A stretch of DNA of 64,000 nucleotides from Lachnospiraceae bacterium V9D3004 (lineage in GTDB: Bacteria; Bacillota; Clostridia; Lachnospirales; Lachnospiraceae). Below the pieces are notes generated by a model. The model made no database searches and had not been told where the DNA came from. It worked only from the letters and a program-made list of their open reading frames with translations. Below are positions 27,624 to 37,276 of this stretch, piece by piece. The stretch covers positions 158,706 to 222,705 of the forward strand of contig KK211381.1 of the NCBI GenBank assembly GCA_000621985.1. The letters run 5' to 3'. The stretch's first letter is position 1. Each line of letters opens with the position of its first letter. Made by a program: the position numbers and the translations under genes.

Positions 27624-29933
27624 TTAAAAAAACTTTGCAAAAGCACTTTTCATTTTACGGATACCGAAATTCTCGAAATCAACGGAAATGTAGTAATCAT
27701 CATCTTTCTTTTCGATACTCTTTACTACTCCGGTGCCGAACTTGACATGCTTTACCGTATCACCGGGTTTGTACGCGGGAGCAGAAGCAGTAGAACCTTT
27801 TATAGAAGAGGCTTTTGTTATATAAGGATTATCTGCAAACAGGTTGCCTTTCTTATTCCTGCTGCCATACGGTTTGTACGACATCGGGGTGTTGTTGGTA
27901 TTACGGACAGGTACATTAGCCGGTTCCTGTTTCATAAAGCTTTGTGAATGTCCGGGTGCAGGTGCTTCCGTGATCAGATAACGTGGGATCTCGCTAATGA
28001 ATCTTGATGGCGGATTGAACTGCATCTCACCGTTTTTCATCCTTCTTGAAGCGCAGGATATTGTAAGGTTACTTTTTGCTCTCGTTATTCCGACATAACA
28101 GAGTCTTCGTTCTTCTTCAATGTCAGATGGATCATTTGAGTATAATATCATTGCAGAAGGGAAGAGATTCTCTTCCAGACCACACATATATACGTTAGGG
28201 AATTCAAGTCCTTTTGCGCTGTGAAGCGTCATAAGAAGAACAACATCGGAATCGGGATCGACAGTATCTATATCTGCAACAAGTGCGATATTTTCAAGGA
28301 ATTCCGACAGAAGAGATGAGTAATCATCGCCGTCAGGAATATCAATGGTTTCTTCAAATGATGCAGCTTTGCTTATCAATTCTTCGATATTCTCAATTCT
28401 TGCTTTGGCTTCGTCGGTTCCTTCAAGCCTGAGTTCGGACAGATAACCAGTATCGTCAAGGATTGTATTGATCAACCTGACAACAGTGTACCCTTCAAGT
28501 TTTAAAAGAGCTCTGTAATGCTCTATCATTGATACAAATGAATCAAGTTTACCGACAGAACGTCCGATACCGTCGATATATTTTGAATCTTTTAACGCGG
28601 CATAAAATGACATGCCGTGCATCGAAGCATGATCACTGATCTTTCCTATAGTGGTTGCACCGATACCTCTTTTAGGAACATTTATAATTCTTTTTGCGGC
28701 AACATCGTCAGAACCGTTATCAATGGTCTTAAGATATGCGATTATGTCTTTGATCTCTTTTCTGGAATAAAAATTGAGTCCGCCGACAATCTTATAAGGG
28801 ATGTTCATTCTTATGAATGATTCCTCGATCGCTCTTGACTGGGCATTGGTTCTGTATAGTACGGCATGTTCACTGTATGAAGCACCGTTATTGATGTTGG
28901 TTCGTATCGATGAAGCGATTCCGTCGGCTTCATCAAAGTCACTGTTGTATCTTATATATTTTATCGGGGAACCTTCAGGCTTGTCACTCCACAATTCCTT
29001 GACTTTTCTCATGGAATTATTGGCGATCACGTTGTTGGCAGCATTAAGAATATTACCGGTAGAACGATAATTTTGTTCAAGTCTGATCACTTCGGTTCCG
29101 GGGAAAGATTTTTCAAAATTAAGAATATTATATATATTGGCACCCCTGAACTTATATATGGACTGGTCATCATCGCCGACAACACACAGATTGTGGGGCG
29201 AATCGGGATCATTGGCACCTGACAGGTAACTTAAGAGTCTGAACTGGGCGGTATTGGTATCCTGATATTCGTCAACGAGTATATAACTGAAACGTCTTCT
29301 GTAATAATCAAGGGCTTCCTTATCACATTCAAATAATTCGACGGTCTTCATGATAAGGTCGTCAAAGTCGAGTGCATTGCTTGTCTTAAGTCTTTCCTGA
29401 TAAGCGGAATATAATTTTGTATAGCGGGAGAGAAGAAAATCCCTGCCGGCTTCTTCGGAAGCACTTTCGGGTGTTATCAGATCATTTTTCTGTGATGATA
29501 TATAAGAGAGAGCTTTTCTGTCATTGATCTGCTTGGTATCGTAATTGAATTGCTTTATAAGCTCTTTCATTACGACACGCTGATCATCGGTATCGTATAT
29601 TGAAAAATTCCTGTTATATCCGAGAGATTCTATGAATCTTCTGAGAATTCTTACGCACATCGAATGAAAGGTGCTGATCCATACGTTCTCAGCACCATAA
29701 CCGACAATATTATTAACTCTTTCTCTCATCTCATTAGCTGCTTTGTTTGTAAATGTAACAGCTAATATATTCCATGGTTCAACATGTTTTGACGCAATAA
29801 GGTGCGCGATGCGGTGGGTGATAACTCTTGTCTTTCCCGAACCGGCACCGGCAAGTATAAGAAGAGGACCATCTTCGTGCATAACAGCTTTTAACTGCAT
29901 ATCGTTTAGTCCGTCATATATTGAATTGTTCAT
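27624..29933 (-). CDS. pcrA: ATP-dependent DNA helicase PcrA/UvrD
   Basis: SF1A 3'-5' helicase used in excision repair, replication restart and removal of RecA. Walker A is AGAGSGKTR (residues 28-36); motif II is VDEYQD, motif IV region LEQNYRST, and motif VI VGITRAK. The C-terminus carries the PcrA-type Tudor-like tail (YKPGDTVKHVKFGTG) that binds RNA polymerase. 769 residues is normal. Its ATG overlaps the stop of the upstream small gene as TAATG, so the two are translationally coupled. Confidence 0.97.
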   Translation of the reverse strand: MNNSIYDGLNDMQLKAVMHEDGPLLILAGAGSGKTRVITHRIAHLIASKHVEPWNILAVTFTNKAANEMRERVNNIVGYGAENVWISTFHSMCVRILRRFIESLGYNRNFSIYDTDDQRVVMKELIKQFNYDTKQINDRKALSYISSQKNDLITPESASEEAGRDFLLSRYTKLYSAYQERLKTSNALDFDDLIMKTVELFECDKEALDYYRRRFSYILVDEYQDTNTAQFRLLSYLSGANDPDSPHNLCVVGDDDQSIYKFRGANIYNILNFEKSFPGTEVIRLEQNYRSTGNILNAANNVIANNSMRKVKELWSDKPEGSPIKYIRYNSDFDEADGIASSIRTNINNGASYSEHAVLYRTNAQSRAIEESFIRMNIPYKIVGGLNFYSRKEIKDIIAYLKTIDNGSDDVAAKRIINVPKRGIGATTIGKISDHASMHGMSFYAALKDSKYIDGIGRSVGKLDSFVSMIEHYRALLKLEGYTVVRLINTILDDTGYLSELRLEGTDEAKARIENIEELISKAASFEETIDIPDGDDYSSLLSEFLENIALVADIDTVDPDSDVVLLMTLHSAKGLEFPNVYMCGLEENLFPSAMILYSNDPSDIEEERRLCYVGITRAKSNLTISCASRRMKNGEMQFNPPSRFISEIPRYLITEAPAPGHSQSFMKQEPANVPVRNTNNTPMSYKPYGSRNKKGNLFADNPYITKASSIKGSTASAPAYKPGDTVKHVKFGTGVVKSIEKKDDDYYISVDFENFGIRKMKSAFAKFF

Positions 29934-30427
29934 TATTTGTATTTCTCTCCTATGGCAACGTTGAAATTAGCGCCTGCAACGGCATCATAATCAATGATTT
30001 TTCTGTTCTGATCGTAAGGATTGCTTGTATTATACTGAATCCTGGTACGCGTAAGACCACCGGCAACATAAGTTTTACCGCATTCGGGACATACCGCAGT
30101 CTTGAGTGACACGCTTGCCTGAAGAATGCGACCGTTATTCTTGGATGCCTTTTCCACGGCATTGGCAACATGTTCACGTTCATGAGCCATGACACGTGAA
30201 GCTGAAGCTTCCGGACTGATATGACCGGGAGCTTTAAAAGATACCATCTCATCGGAACCGTCCTGATACTTGCGGGCGGCACAGGTGGCACATTTTATCT
30301 TGCCGGAACTTTCCATGCTTTTGATCGCAGACTGATCAAACCCTTCAATCTTTGCCTGGGCAACTGTGTGGGGTTCCGGTTTGTCGGTAATATTGTAATT
30401 ACTTAATCCCATTGTCTGTATATCCAT
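29933..30427 (-). CDS. Putative zinc metalloprotease-like protein (HExxH, CxxC)
   Basis: A 164-residue soluble protein. It contains HEREH in VMAHEREHVANA (about 84-95), the HExxH pattern of zinc metallopeptidases, plus two Cys pairs, CATC near 46 and CPEC near 120, that may bind a metal. The layout resembles the SprA-related putative metalloprotease family (inference). No signal peptide is visible. The ATG at 30427 was chosen because GGGAGATG precedes it; the frame opens at 30451. It lies directly upstream of pcrA on the same strand with a TAATG overlap. Its function is not known. Confidence 0.7.
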   Translation of the reverse strand: MDIQTMGLSNYNITDKPEPHTVAQAKIEGFDQSAIKSMESSGKIKCATCAARKYQDGSDEMVSFKAPGHISPEASASRVMAHEREHVANAVEKASKNNGRILQASVSLKTAVCPECGKTYVAGGLTRTRIQYNTSNPYDQNRKIIDYDAVAGANFNVAIGEKYK

Positions 30428-30515
30428 ATTATCATCTCCCTGAACCAACATATATACAGGAAACGGTTAACAGTCCTGTACGATCAAGAGCATAATGGTT
30501 TATATAGATAATCAT

Positions 30516-30557
30516 ATTATATCATAAACAATCATAAAATAAAACAATTATTTTATG
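30516..30557 (-). promoter_or_regulatory. Possible promoter and AT-rich operator for the pcrA unit
   Basis: On the minus strand a TATAAT (30516-30521) has a weak -35 box 17 bases upstream (30539-30544). A perfect 10-pair inverted repeat, CATAAAATAA and TTATTTTATG (30533-30542 and 30548-30557), covers that -35 box. The repeat lies between divergent genes, so it is not a terminator; operator function is inference. Nothing else firm was seen in the 30428-30811 gap. Confidence 0.35.
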
Positions 30558-30811
30558 CATTTTGGTATTTTTTTAAAGGTTTATTGAGAGCATTGAAAAC
30601 CAATCGGAAACATTTGTATATAGAAGCATTTTCATTTTAATGATATCGTGATATAATAATCGTGAATCATCTGACAGAAACTAAAGCAATCTCTCTGACT
30701 TAAATGGCAAGTTCGGATGTGATACTCCAACGACGACATCTTATAAAGGAAACACAAAAGAATATTGGGGTGTTTTACAGTAAAATTATTATATATGGAG
30801 ATAACAAATAT

Positions 30812-32182
30812 ATGGAACAAATGCCGTATTGGATAGTAGTAGTTGATGACGAAGAGTTGAGTCTGAAGAATACGAAAAACATGCTTGGAGAGGAAAATAT
30901 GCGTGTAAGTTGTATGCGTTCGGGAAAAGACCTTCTGAAATTCATTGAAAAAAACACTAAAACGCCGGATCTTATCCTGCTTGATATTATGATGCCTGAT
31001 ATGAATGGTTTTGATACCTTCAGTGCTCTTCGTGAGCTTGAAGACCATGAAGGTAAACCACATATTCCGGTTATTTTCCTGACCGGTGAGAATGATAATG
31101 CAAGCGAAAAACAGGGACTTGAGCTTGGAGCATCCGATTATGTACGAAAGCCGTTCAATAAGGAAGTCATAGTTAAGCGTATCGAGAACATAATTAAGAA
31201 CAGTAAGACTATTGAGAATCTCACTGAAGAAGCCATGTTTGATATGCTTACGGGATTCCTTAACAAATCTCGGGGAACAGAGAGGATATCAAAGCTTTGT
31301 AACAGAAAAACAGGCGCTCTCATGATCATGGATCTGGATAATTTTAAGCTTGTGAATGATCTGTTCGGTCACGATATGGGAGATAAGATACTTGTGGCAT
31401 TTTCCGATATCATCAGGAACAACATAAGAGAAACCGACACGATCAGCCGTATAGGCGGAGATGAGTTTATGGCGTTCTATGAAGATATTACAGAAGAAAG
31501 TGCGATCGCTTCGATCACGCTCAGACTTAATTCTCAGTTACAGGATGCCAGTGCACGTCTTATGGGAGATGATCATGGAATTCCGCTCGGAATCTCAATT
31601 GGAGTTGTAATGATACCCGGACAGGGAAGAGATTATGATGAGTTGTTTGCCAAGGCAGACAGTGCCTTATATATAGTCAAGCAGAATGGAAAACACGGTT
31701 ACAGTTTATATGATCAGTCGGAAGACGGTTCCGGTGCGCCTGACATTACTCCCGAACAGAAGCTTGAGCGTATTATGAAGATCATTCGGGAACGTAATGA
31801 TCTCGATGGTGCGCTTATGCTCGGAAGCAATTCATTTGCACTTATTTACAGATTCGTAATGCGATTCTATAAAAGATACGGCGGATCGGCAGCACTTGTT
31901 TTATTTTCATTGGATTATGACGGTGAGGTTAATAATTTAAATCTTTTGGAGACATGCTCTTCATTTTCAAATATTCTTCAAAAGAATCTCAGATCGAGTG
32001 ATATTATCATGCAGAGCGGTTCAAGTGATTTTTTTGTCATGCTGACCGAACAGACAAGGTCAGAAGCCGAGAGTGCTACAGACAGGATAATGCAGGAATG
32101 GGAAGAGACCGATCATAAGGAAGATGTAAAGGTCGGGTATGTAATCAAGTATATAGATCATATTGGAGAATCAATGGAATGA
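30812..32182 (+). CDS. Response regulator with GGDEF diguanylate cyclase and degenerate second GGDEF
   Basis: A phosphorylation-controlled c-di-GMP synthase of 456 residues. The receiver domain covers about 5-125 with acidic residues D12, D13 and the phospho-Asp in LLDIMMPD near 57. The cyclase domain (about 145-305) has an intact RIGGDEF at about 213-219 and an inhibitory RxxD site (RETD) five residues before it, so it is likely active and product-inhibited. The remaining residues resemble a second, degenerate GGDEF fold with GSSDF in place of GGDEF. The start at 30812 follows a GGAG site; the frame opens at 30704. It overlaps the first BMP gene by 4 bases. Confidence 0.88.
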   Translation: MEQMPYWIVVVDDEELSLKNTKNMLGEENMRVSCMRSGKDLLKFIEKNTKTPDLILLDIMMPDMNGFDTFSALRELEDHEGKPHIPVIFLTGENDNASEKQGLELGASDYVRKPFNKEVIVKRIENIIKNSKTIENLTEEAMFDMLTGFLNKSRGTERISKLCNRKTGALMIMDLDNFKLVNDLFGHDMGDKILVAFSDIIRNNIRETDTISRIGGDEFMAFYEDITEESAIASITLRLNSQLQDASARLMGDDHGIPLGISIGVVMIPGQGRDYDELFAKADSALYIVKQNGKHGYSLYDQSEDGSGAPDITPEQKLERIMKIIRERNDLDGALMLGSNSFALIYRFVMRFYKRYGGSAALVLFSLDYDGEVNNLNLLETCSSFSNILQKNLRSSDIIMQSGSSDFFVMLTEQTRSEAESATDRIMQEWEETDHKEDVKVGYVIKYIDHIGESME

Positions 32183-33324
32183 AAGATATTAATTCTCATA
32201 ATAAAAAAAATTCATTGGGCAGTCTCATGTTATTGCTTCATATCGTCGGGGCAATATTATTGGCAGGCATTATCGGTATGCTTTTAATAAGAGATGTAGG
32301 TATCGATACGGATGTAACGTCGAAGACCACCAATGTAGGTCTCGTACTGACAGGAACAAAAGATGATGCCAATTATTGTCAGGTTCACTATGACTCTCTG
32401 AAGAATATCAAAGACGAGTTGAATCTTTCAATCATATGCAAAGAGAATATTAAAGAAGATAAAAGCAGTTATGATGCCATGAAAGAATTGATCGAAAAAG
32501 ACGGTTGTAAGGTTATTGTAGCTACTTCTTTCGGATACGAGGAATATGTGGTGAAGTTGGCCGCCATGTATCATGATATATGCTTTTTGCATCCGGTAGG
32601 CAGGGATTCGATGTCTAATCTTGAATCATGTATGGGAAGAATGTATCAGGCAAGATATCTGGCGGGAATAGTTGCAGGTATGAGGACAGATACTAAGGAG
32701 ATAGGATATGTTGCTTCATTTCCAATCTCTGAGGTAATCTGTCAGATCAATGCATTTACGCTGGGACTTCGATCTGTGGCCCCCGATGCTAATGTGCATG
32801 TTATATATGACAATTCTTGGGTGGATGATGATCTTGCCCGGACTGCCAGCGAAGAATTGCTTGATGCACATCCTGATATTGATATCCTTACAATGCATAT
32901 GAATTCTTTGATGCCTGATCGCACCGCGGCCAAGAGGAGAATATGGTCCATAGGAATCAACAAGGATAACGCCGATCTTTTCCCTGACAGTTATCTTACT
33001 GCGTGTGTATGGTCATGGGATGATTACTACAGAGATACTATCTTAAGCTTTCTTCAGGGCAAGTTTCATGGCAGGCATGAGTGGGTAGGTATGGAGAATG
33101 GTATAGTCGGCTTATCTGACCTTACATCTAATTGTGCACCGGGAACTAAGGAAGCTGTTGAAGCGGCTGAAAAGCGTTTTAAAGATAGGAGTTTTGATGT
33201 GTTTTACGGTCCGGTAACCGATAATAAAGGAAATATTCGTATTCCGGAAGGAGAATCCATGTCAGATGAAGAGATGCTGAATCACTTTGAATGGTATGTG
33301 GAGGGTGTTACTGTTGAAGAATGA
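32179..33324 (+). CDS. Membrane-anchored BMP/PnrA-like binding protein, first copy
   Basis: A 381-residue protein with one N-terminal membrane helix (about 15-37) and no lipobox Cys, then a periplasmic-binding-type domain of the BMP/PnrA family (NVGLVLTGTKDDANY, RMYQARYLAGIVAG, IGYVASFPI, DILTMHMN). Characterised family members bind purine nucleosides for ABC import. Here there is no permease or ATPase gene nearby, and it overlaps the REC-GGDEF gene (ATGA) and the next BMP gene. A role as extracytoplasmic sensor for the downstream kinase is inference. The ligand is unknown. Confidence 0.82.
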   Translation: MKDINSHNKKNSLGSLMLLLHIVGAILLAGIIGMLLIRDVGIDTDVTSKTTNVGLVLTGTKDDANYCQVHYDSLKNIKDELNLSIICKENIKEDKSSYDAMKELIEKDGCKVIVATSFGYEEYVVKLAAMYHDICFLHPVGRDSMSNLESCMGRMYQARYLAGIVAGMRTDTKEIGYVASFPISEVICQINAFTLGLRSVAPDANVHVIYDNSWVDDDLARTASEELLDAHPDIDILTMHMNSLMPDRTAAKRRIWSIGINKDNADLFPDSYLTACVWSWDDYYRDTILSFLQGKFHGRHEWVGMENGIVGLSDLTSNCAPGTKEAVEAAEKRFKDRSFDVFYGPVTDNKGNIRIPEGESMSDEEMLNHFEWYVEGVTVEE

Positions 33325-34414
33325 TGATATGTTTATAAGGATTACGTTCCTTCTGTCGGCAATACTCGTTGTAGCCGGAACCGTTCTGTTTATAAATAAT
33401 TATCGCCTCGACAAGAATGACAGTGTTGTATCGGTAGGTGCTGTATTTATAGGAACATCAGATGACAACGGATGGAATGAGAGCCATTATGAAGGAATTC
33501 TTAAGGCATGTGAGGATAATTCCTGCAAGTATTATTCAAAAATGAATGTGCCGGAAGAAGAAGAGCCGTTAAAAGAGGCAATAGCGGAACTTGCTAAGAA
33601 AGGCTGTTCCTGTGTGTTCCTTACAAGCTACGGATATGGTGAGTATCTTGAAGATATTGCGGAAACTTATCCAAAGATCGCTTTCTATTCTATATCCGGA
33701 GAGGAAGAAGCGGATAACTGTATGACATATTTTGCCAGGATGTATCAGGTAAGATATCTGGCGGGTATCGTTGCAGGAGCTGCGACAAAAAGCAATGTTC
33801 TTGGATATATAACGGCAATGCCTATTCCTGAGACTATTCGTTCCGTTAATGCGTATGCAATGGGAGTTCGAAGATCCAATCCTTCGGCTAAAGTATATGT
33901 CAAATATACCGGAAGCTGGGATGACCGGAAGAAAGAGGAACAGGCGGTCAAAGAACTAAAAGAAGCTGGAGCCGACGTGATGACATATCATGAAGACAGA
34001 CCATATGCCATAGATCTTGCTGACGAGATGGGATTATATACTACCGGTTATGATTATGTTGCAAAGGAATATTCGGACAGATTTCTTACGGCTGCCGTGA
34101 TCAACTGGGATATGCTGTATACAGTGGTTTTACACGATTATATAAGCGGCAGAGCCAATTTTTCAAAGAATTACCGGCTCGGACTCTCCGAAGGAGCTGT
34201 GTCGCTGTACCCTTATTCCGATATGGTGACGGAAGATACCAAGAATCTTGTGTCCTCTGAAGAACAGAGAATTAAGACAGTAAGAGACGTATTCTCAGGG
34301 GCTATCTATGATAATGAGGGATTCTTAAGATGCCAAGAAGACGAGCGGATAAGTGATGATGAGCTGTTTAATCATATTAATTGGTATGTGGAAGGCGTAG
34401 AGATATATGAGTAA
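33314..34414 (+). CDS. Membrane-anchored BMP/PnrA-like binding protein, second copy
   Basis: A paralogue of the preceding gene, with the same layout: an N-terminal hydrophobic anchor (FIRITFLLSAILVVAGTVLF) and a BMP/PnrA-like domain (VGAVFIGTSDDNGWNE, RMYQVRYLAGIVAG, GYITAMPIPETIRS). The two share the RMYQ-RYLAGIVAG core and the closing sequence HxxWYVEGV. The TTG at 33314 is proposed as the start because GGAGGGTG lies about 8 bases upstream; an ATG at 33329 is the alternative. It overlaps both neighbours, which indicates tight stoichiometry with the kinase. 366 residues from the TTG. Confidence 0.8.
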   Translation: MKNDDMFIRITFLLSAILVVAGTVLFINNYRLDKNDSVVSVGAVFIGTSDDNGWNESHYEGILKACEDNSCKYYSKMNVPEEEEPLKEAIAELAKKGCSCVFLTSYGYGEYLEDIAETYPKIAFYSISGEEEADNCMTYFARMYQVRYLAGIVAGAATKSNVLGYITAMPIPETIRSVNAYAMGVRRSNPSAKVYVKYTGSWDDRKKEEQAVKELKEAGADVMTYHEDRPYAIDLADEMGLYTTGYDYVAKEYSDRFLTAAVINWDMLYTVVLHDYISGRANFSKNYRLGLSEGAVSLYPYSDMVTEDTKNLVSSEEQRIKTVRDVFSGAIYDNEGFLRCQEDERISDDELFNHINWYVEGVEIYE

Positions 34415-37145
34415 AAAAACTTTTTCGGAAAGATACAGAACAATATTTGTACTGTCATTTTTTGCTTTGGCATTAGTGATCGTTGGAATCGTATTGAGAA
34501 GTCGTATTGGTATATTACTTGATTCTTATACTGAAAAGCAGACGGAAAAACAGACTAAGACCATAGCACTTTTGATGGAGGAAAAACTTGATACGGAGAT
34601 TGAGAACCTTGAATATATAGCTTCCAAACTTGAATCTTCTTTAGATAATATGGACGGTTTTATGCATCGCATATACAGTGATCATGATGTTAAGCAGGGA
34701 CTTCTTGGAATCGATGGGAAAGCTCTTTTCGGAGAGGATCTTGATGCATCGGTATTTGACGGGATTCAGTCTTCGTTCAGAGGTAATAAGGCAATAACTT
34801 ATGTAGAAGATAAAGGACTGCTTTTTACATATCCTGTATTTCATGGGCCGAATATCAGGTACGTCCTGTACCGGATGTGTCCGTCATCTTCCCTGGAGGA
34901 ATATTTTGCTACAGATATATATGATGATCTTGGGAAGGTCTGTGTAATGACGAGAGACGGACATATGGTCATTCCGTTCCATGATTACGATGAAAATGAT
35001 CTTACATGGTATAACAGTGATGAAAATAAGCGTAATTATGAGTCCATGCATATGGAAATGGAGGTTTCCGTTGCCGTTGCCAAAATATTTCCCACCGATA
35101 GGGGAGATATGGTCCTTTTTGAAGCAGAGATACCCGGGACTGATTTTCTTGTGTCGGGATATGTACCTAAATCAGTGGCATCGGAAGGAATCGGCAATAT
35201 TACTCTGCTTGTCGTATGGGTGTTCGGTCTTCTTATGTTACTGGTTATGATAGGTGCATTTTATCTGTCAAAGGTGATCACCAAGGCAAGAGAAAGTGAT
35301 GAACTGAGGAAGGCTAAGGCCATGGCTGAAGAGGCTTCAAAGGCTAAGGGGGATTTCCTTGCCAATATGTCGCATGAGATTCGTACTCCGATCAATGCAA
35401 TTCTTGGTATGAACGAGATGGTACTAAGGGAATCGGATGACGATACGATTCTTGAATATTCCAAGAATATCAAGGTTTCCGGCAGCACTCTTCTGGGACT
35501 TATCAATGATATTCTTGATTTTTCCAAGATTGAATCAGGCAAGATAGATATCATTCCGGTAGACTATGATCTGTCAACGGTTCTGGGAGATCTTGTGAAT
35601 ATGATATACACACGCGCAGAGAAAAAAGGATTGTTACTTAAGACCGAGTTTGACAGTAATATTCCGAAAATGTTGAATGGTGATGAGATACGAATAAAGC
35701 AGATCATTACCAATATTCTTACCAATGCCGTCAAGTATACCGAAAAAGGAAGCGTGACTTTCAAAGTAGCCTATGAAAAGTCGGAAGATGAACCTGATAT
35801 CATACTCTTAAAAGTAAGCGTTGAGGATACCGGAATCGGAATACGTGAAGAAGATATGGATAAGCTTTTCGGTGAATTTGAAAGGATTGAGGAAAACCGC
35901 AACAGATATGTTGAAGGAACCGGTCTTGGCATGAGTATTACAAGAAATCTCCTTGATATGATGGGGTCATCATTGGATGTTGACAGTCGTTATGGAGAAG
36001 GATCCGTATTCTCGTTTACACTGAGACAGAAGGTAGTAAGTGATGAACCGCTCGGTGATTATGCCGTATCATACAGAGAGCATATGCTTAAGCAGCAGTC
36101 ATACCGTGAAAGATTCACTGCACCGGATGCCCGTATCCTCGTTGTGGATGACAACAGTATGAACCTTACTGTATTTAAGGGGCTTGTAAAACAGACATTG
36201 ATGAAGGTGGATACGGCAGAGGATGGAGATACAGGGTTGTCACTTGCAGCAGATACGACATATGATATGATATTTTTTGATCATATGATGCCGGGTAAGG
36301 ATGGAATAGAGACTCTGAAAGAACTCAGAAGTCAGACGGACGGTCCAAATGACGGTACACCTGTTATATGTCTTACTGCCAATGCTGTATCGGGAGCACG
36401 TGAGATGTATATTAATGCGGGATTTGATGATTACCTCACAAAACCTGTAGATGCTGACAGACTCGAAGCGTTACTTCTTGCTTATCTGCCTGAGGACAAG
36501 GTCATAAAAACATTAATATCTGAGGATGAAGAAAATAATAAGAAGAGTGACAGTATTCCTGTTCAGCTTGAAGAGCTTGACAAAGAAGAGTGGATAGATG
36601 TTAAAGCGGGAATTCAAAACAGCGGTTCTGTAAGTGCATATATGCCTCTTCTTGAGATATTCTATAATGCCCATGAACAGAAGATGGAGGAACTTAACGG
36701 GTTCTATGAAAAGAAGGATATAGAGAATTATACGATCAAGATACATGCGCTTAAAAGCTCATTAAGGCTCATCGGGGCGTATGGTTCCGGTGAGAAGGCG
36801 CAGCTTCTTGAGGATGCAGGTAAAAGCGGAGACTTTGATTATATAAAAGAACATCACGCCTCGTTTATTGAAGAGTATGCTGCATTTAAGGAGCCTCTTT
36901 CCGTATTATTCGTTGAAGAAGATGATCCGGATAAACCGGAGGCGGACAAAGAGCTTTTGAAGAAAGTATATAAAGAGTTGTTTGATGCTGCTGATGACAT
37001 GGATTGTGACAGGCTGCAGGAAATATTCGATGATATGGATAAGTACAGGATACCTGATGACAGTACCCGGTTATGGAACAGCCTGAAGGATGCGGCTGGA
37101 AGATTTGATTATGATGGAGTACTTGAGCTGCTTAAAGAAGTCTGA
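34407..37145 (+). CDS. Hybrid sensor histidine kinase with receiver and HPt domains
   Basis: A 912-residue membrane sensor. A first helix (about 12-30) and a second (about 270-292) bracket a roughly 235-residue extracytoplasmic domain of dCACHE type. The cytoplasmic part has HisKA with SHEIRTPIN (His near 322), HATPase with EDTGIGI and GTGLGMSI, a receiver with FFDHMMP (Asp near 624), and an HPt domain with IHALKSS (His near 781). It starts inside the end of the second BMP gene. Because no DNA-binding regulator is in the cluster, the upstream REC-GGDEF protein is the natural output (inference). Confidence 0.9.
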   Translation: MSKKTFSERYRTIFVLSFFALALVIVGIVLRSRIGILLDSYTEKQTEKQTKTIALLMEEKLDTEIENLEYIASKLESSLDNMDGFMHRIYSDHDVKQGLLGIDGKALFGEDLDASVFDGIQSSFRGNKAITYVEDKGLLFTYPVFHGPNIRYVLYRMCPSSSLEEYFATDIYDDLGKVCVMTRDGHMVIPFHDYDENDLTWYNSDENKRNYESMHMEMEVSVAVAKIFPTDRGDMVLFEAEIPGTDFLVSGYVPKSVASEGIGNITLLVVWVFGLLMLLVMIGAFYLSKVITKARESDELRKAKAMAEEASKAKGDFLANMSHEIRTPINAILGMNEMVLRESDDDTILEYSKNIKVSGSTLLGLINDILDFSKIESGKIDIIPVDYDLSTVLGDLVNMIYTRAEKKGLLLKTEFDSNIPKMLNGDEIRIKQIITNILTNAVKYTEKGSVTFKVAYEKSEDEPDIILLKVSVEDTGIGIREEDMDKLFGEFERIEENRNRYVEGTGLGMSITRNLLDMMGSSLDVDSRYGEGSVFSFTLRQKVVSDEPLGDYAVSYREHMLKQQSYRERFTAPDARILVVDDNSMNLTVFKGLVKQTLMKVDTAEDGDTGLSLAADTTYDMIFFDHMMPGKDGIETLKELRSQTDGPNDGTPVICLTANAVSGAREMYINAGFDDYLTKPVDADRLEALLLAYLPEDKVIKTLISEDEENNKKSDSIPVQLEELDKEEWIDVKAGIQNSGSVSAYMPLLEIFYNAHEQKMEELNGFYEKKDIENYTIKIHALKSSLRLIGAYGSGEKAQLLEDAGKSGDFDYIKEHHASFIEEYAAFKEPLSVLFVEEDDPDKPEADKELLKKVYKELFDAADDMDCDRLQEIFDDMDKYRIPDDSTRLWNSLKDAAGRFDYDGVLELLKEV

Positions 37146-37276
37146 TGTTACTTTACAAATGCTTATTCTTTGCAGGATATTTCTTTCTCCTTGAAAATAT
37201 TTCTAAAATGTTATATATTATATATTAACAGCGTATAAAGAATTTATGATAGGGATTTTCAGGGGGTATTTCATAT

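Noticed and set aside
30704-30811. Longer N-terminus for the REC-GGDEF protein
   Set aside because: The 36 extra residues have no similarity to a receiver domain and lack a ribosome-binding site; the ATG at 30812 begins directly at the receiver fold.
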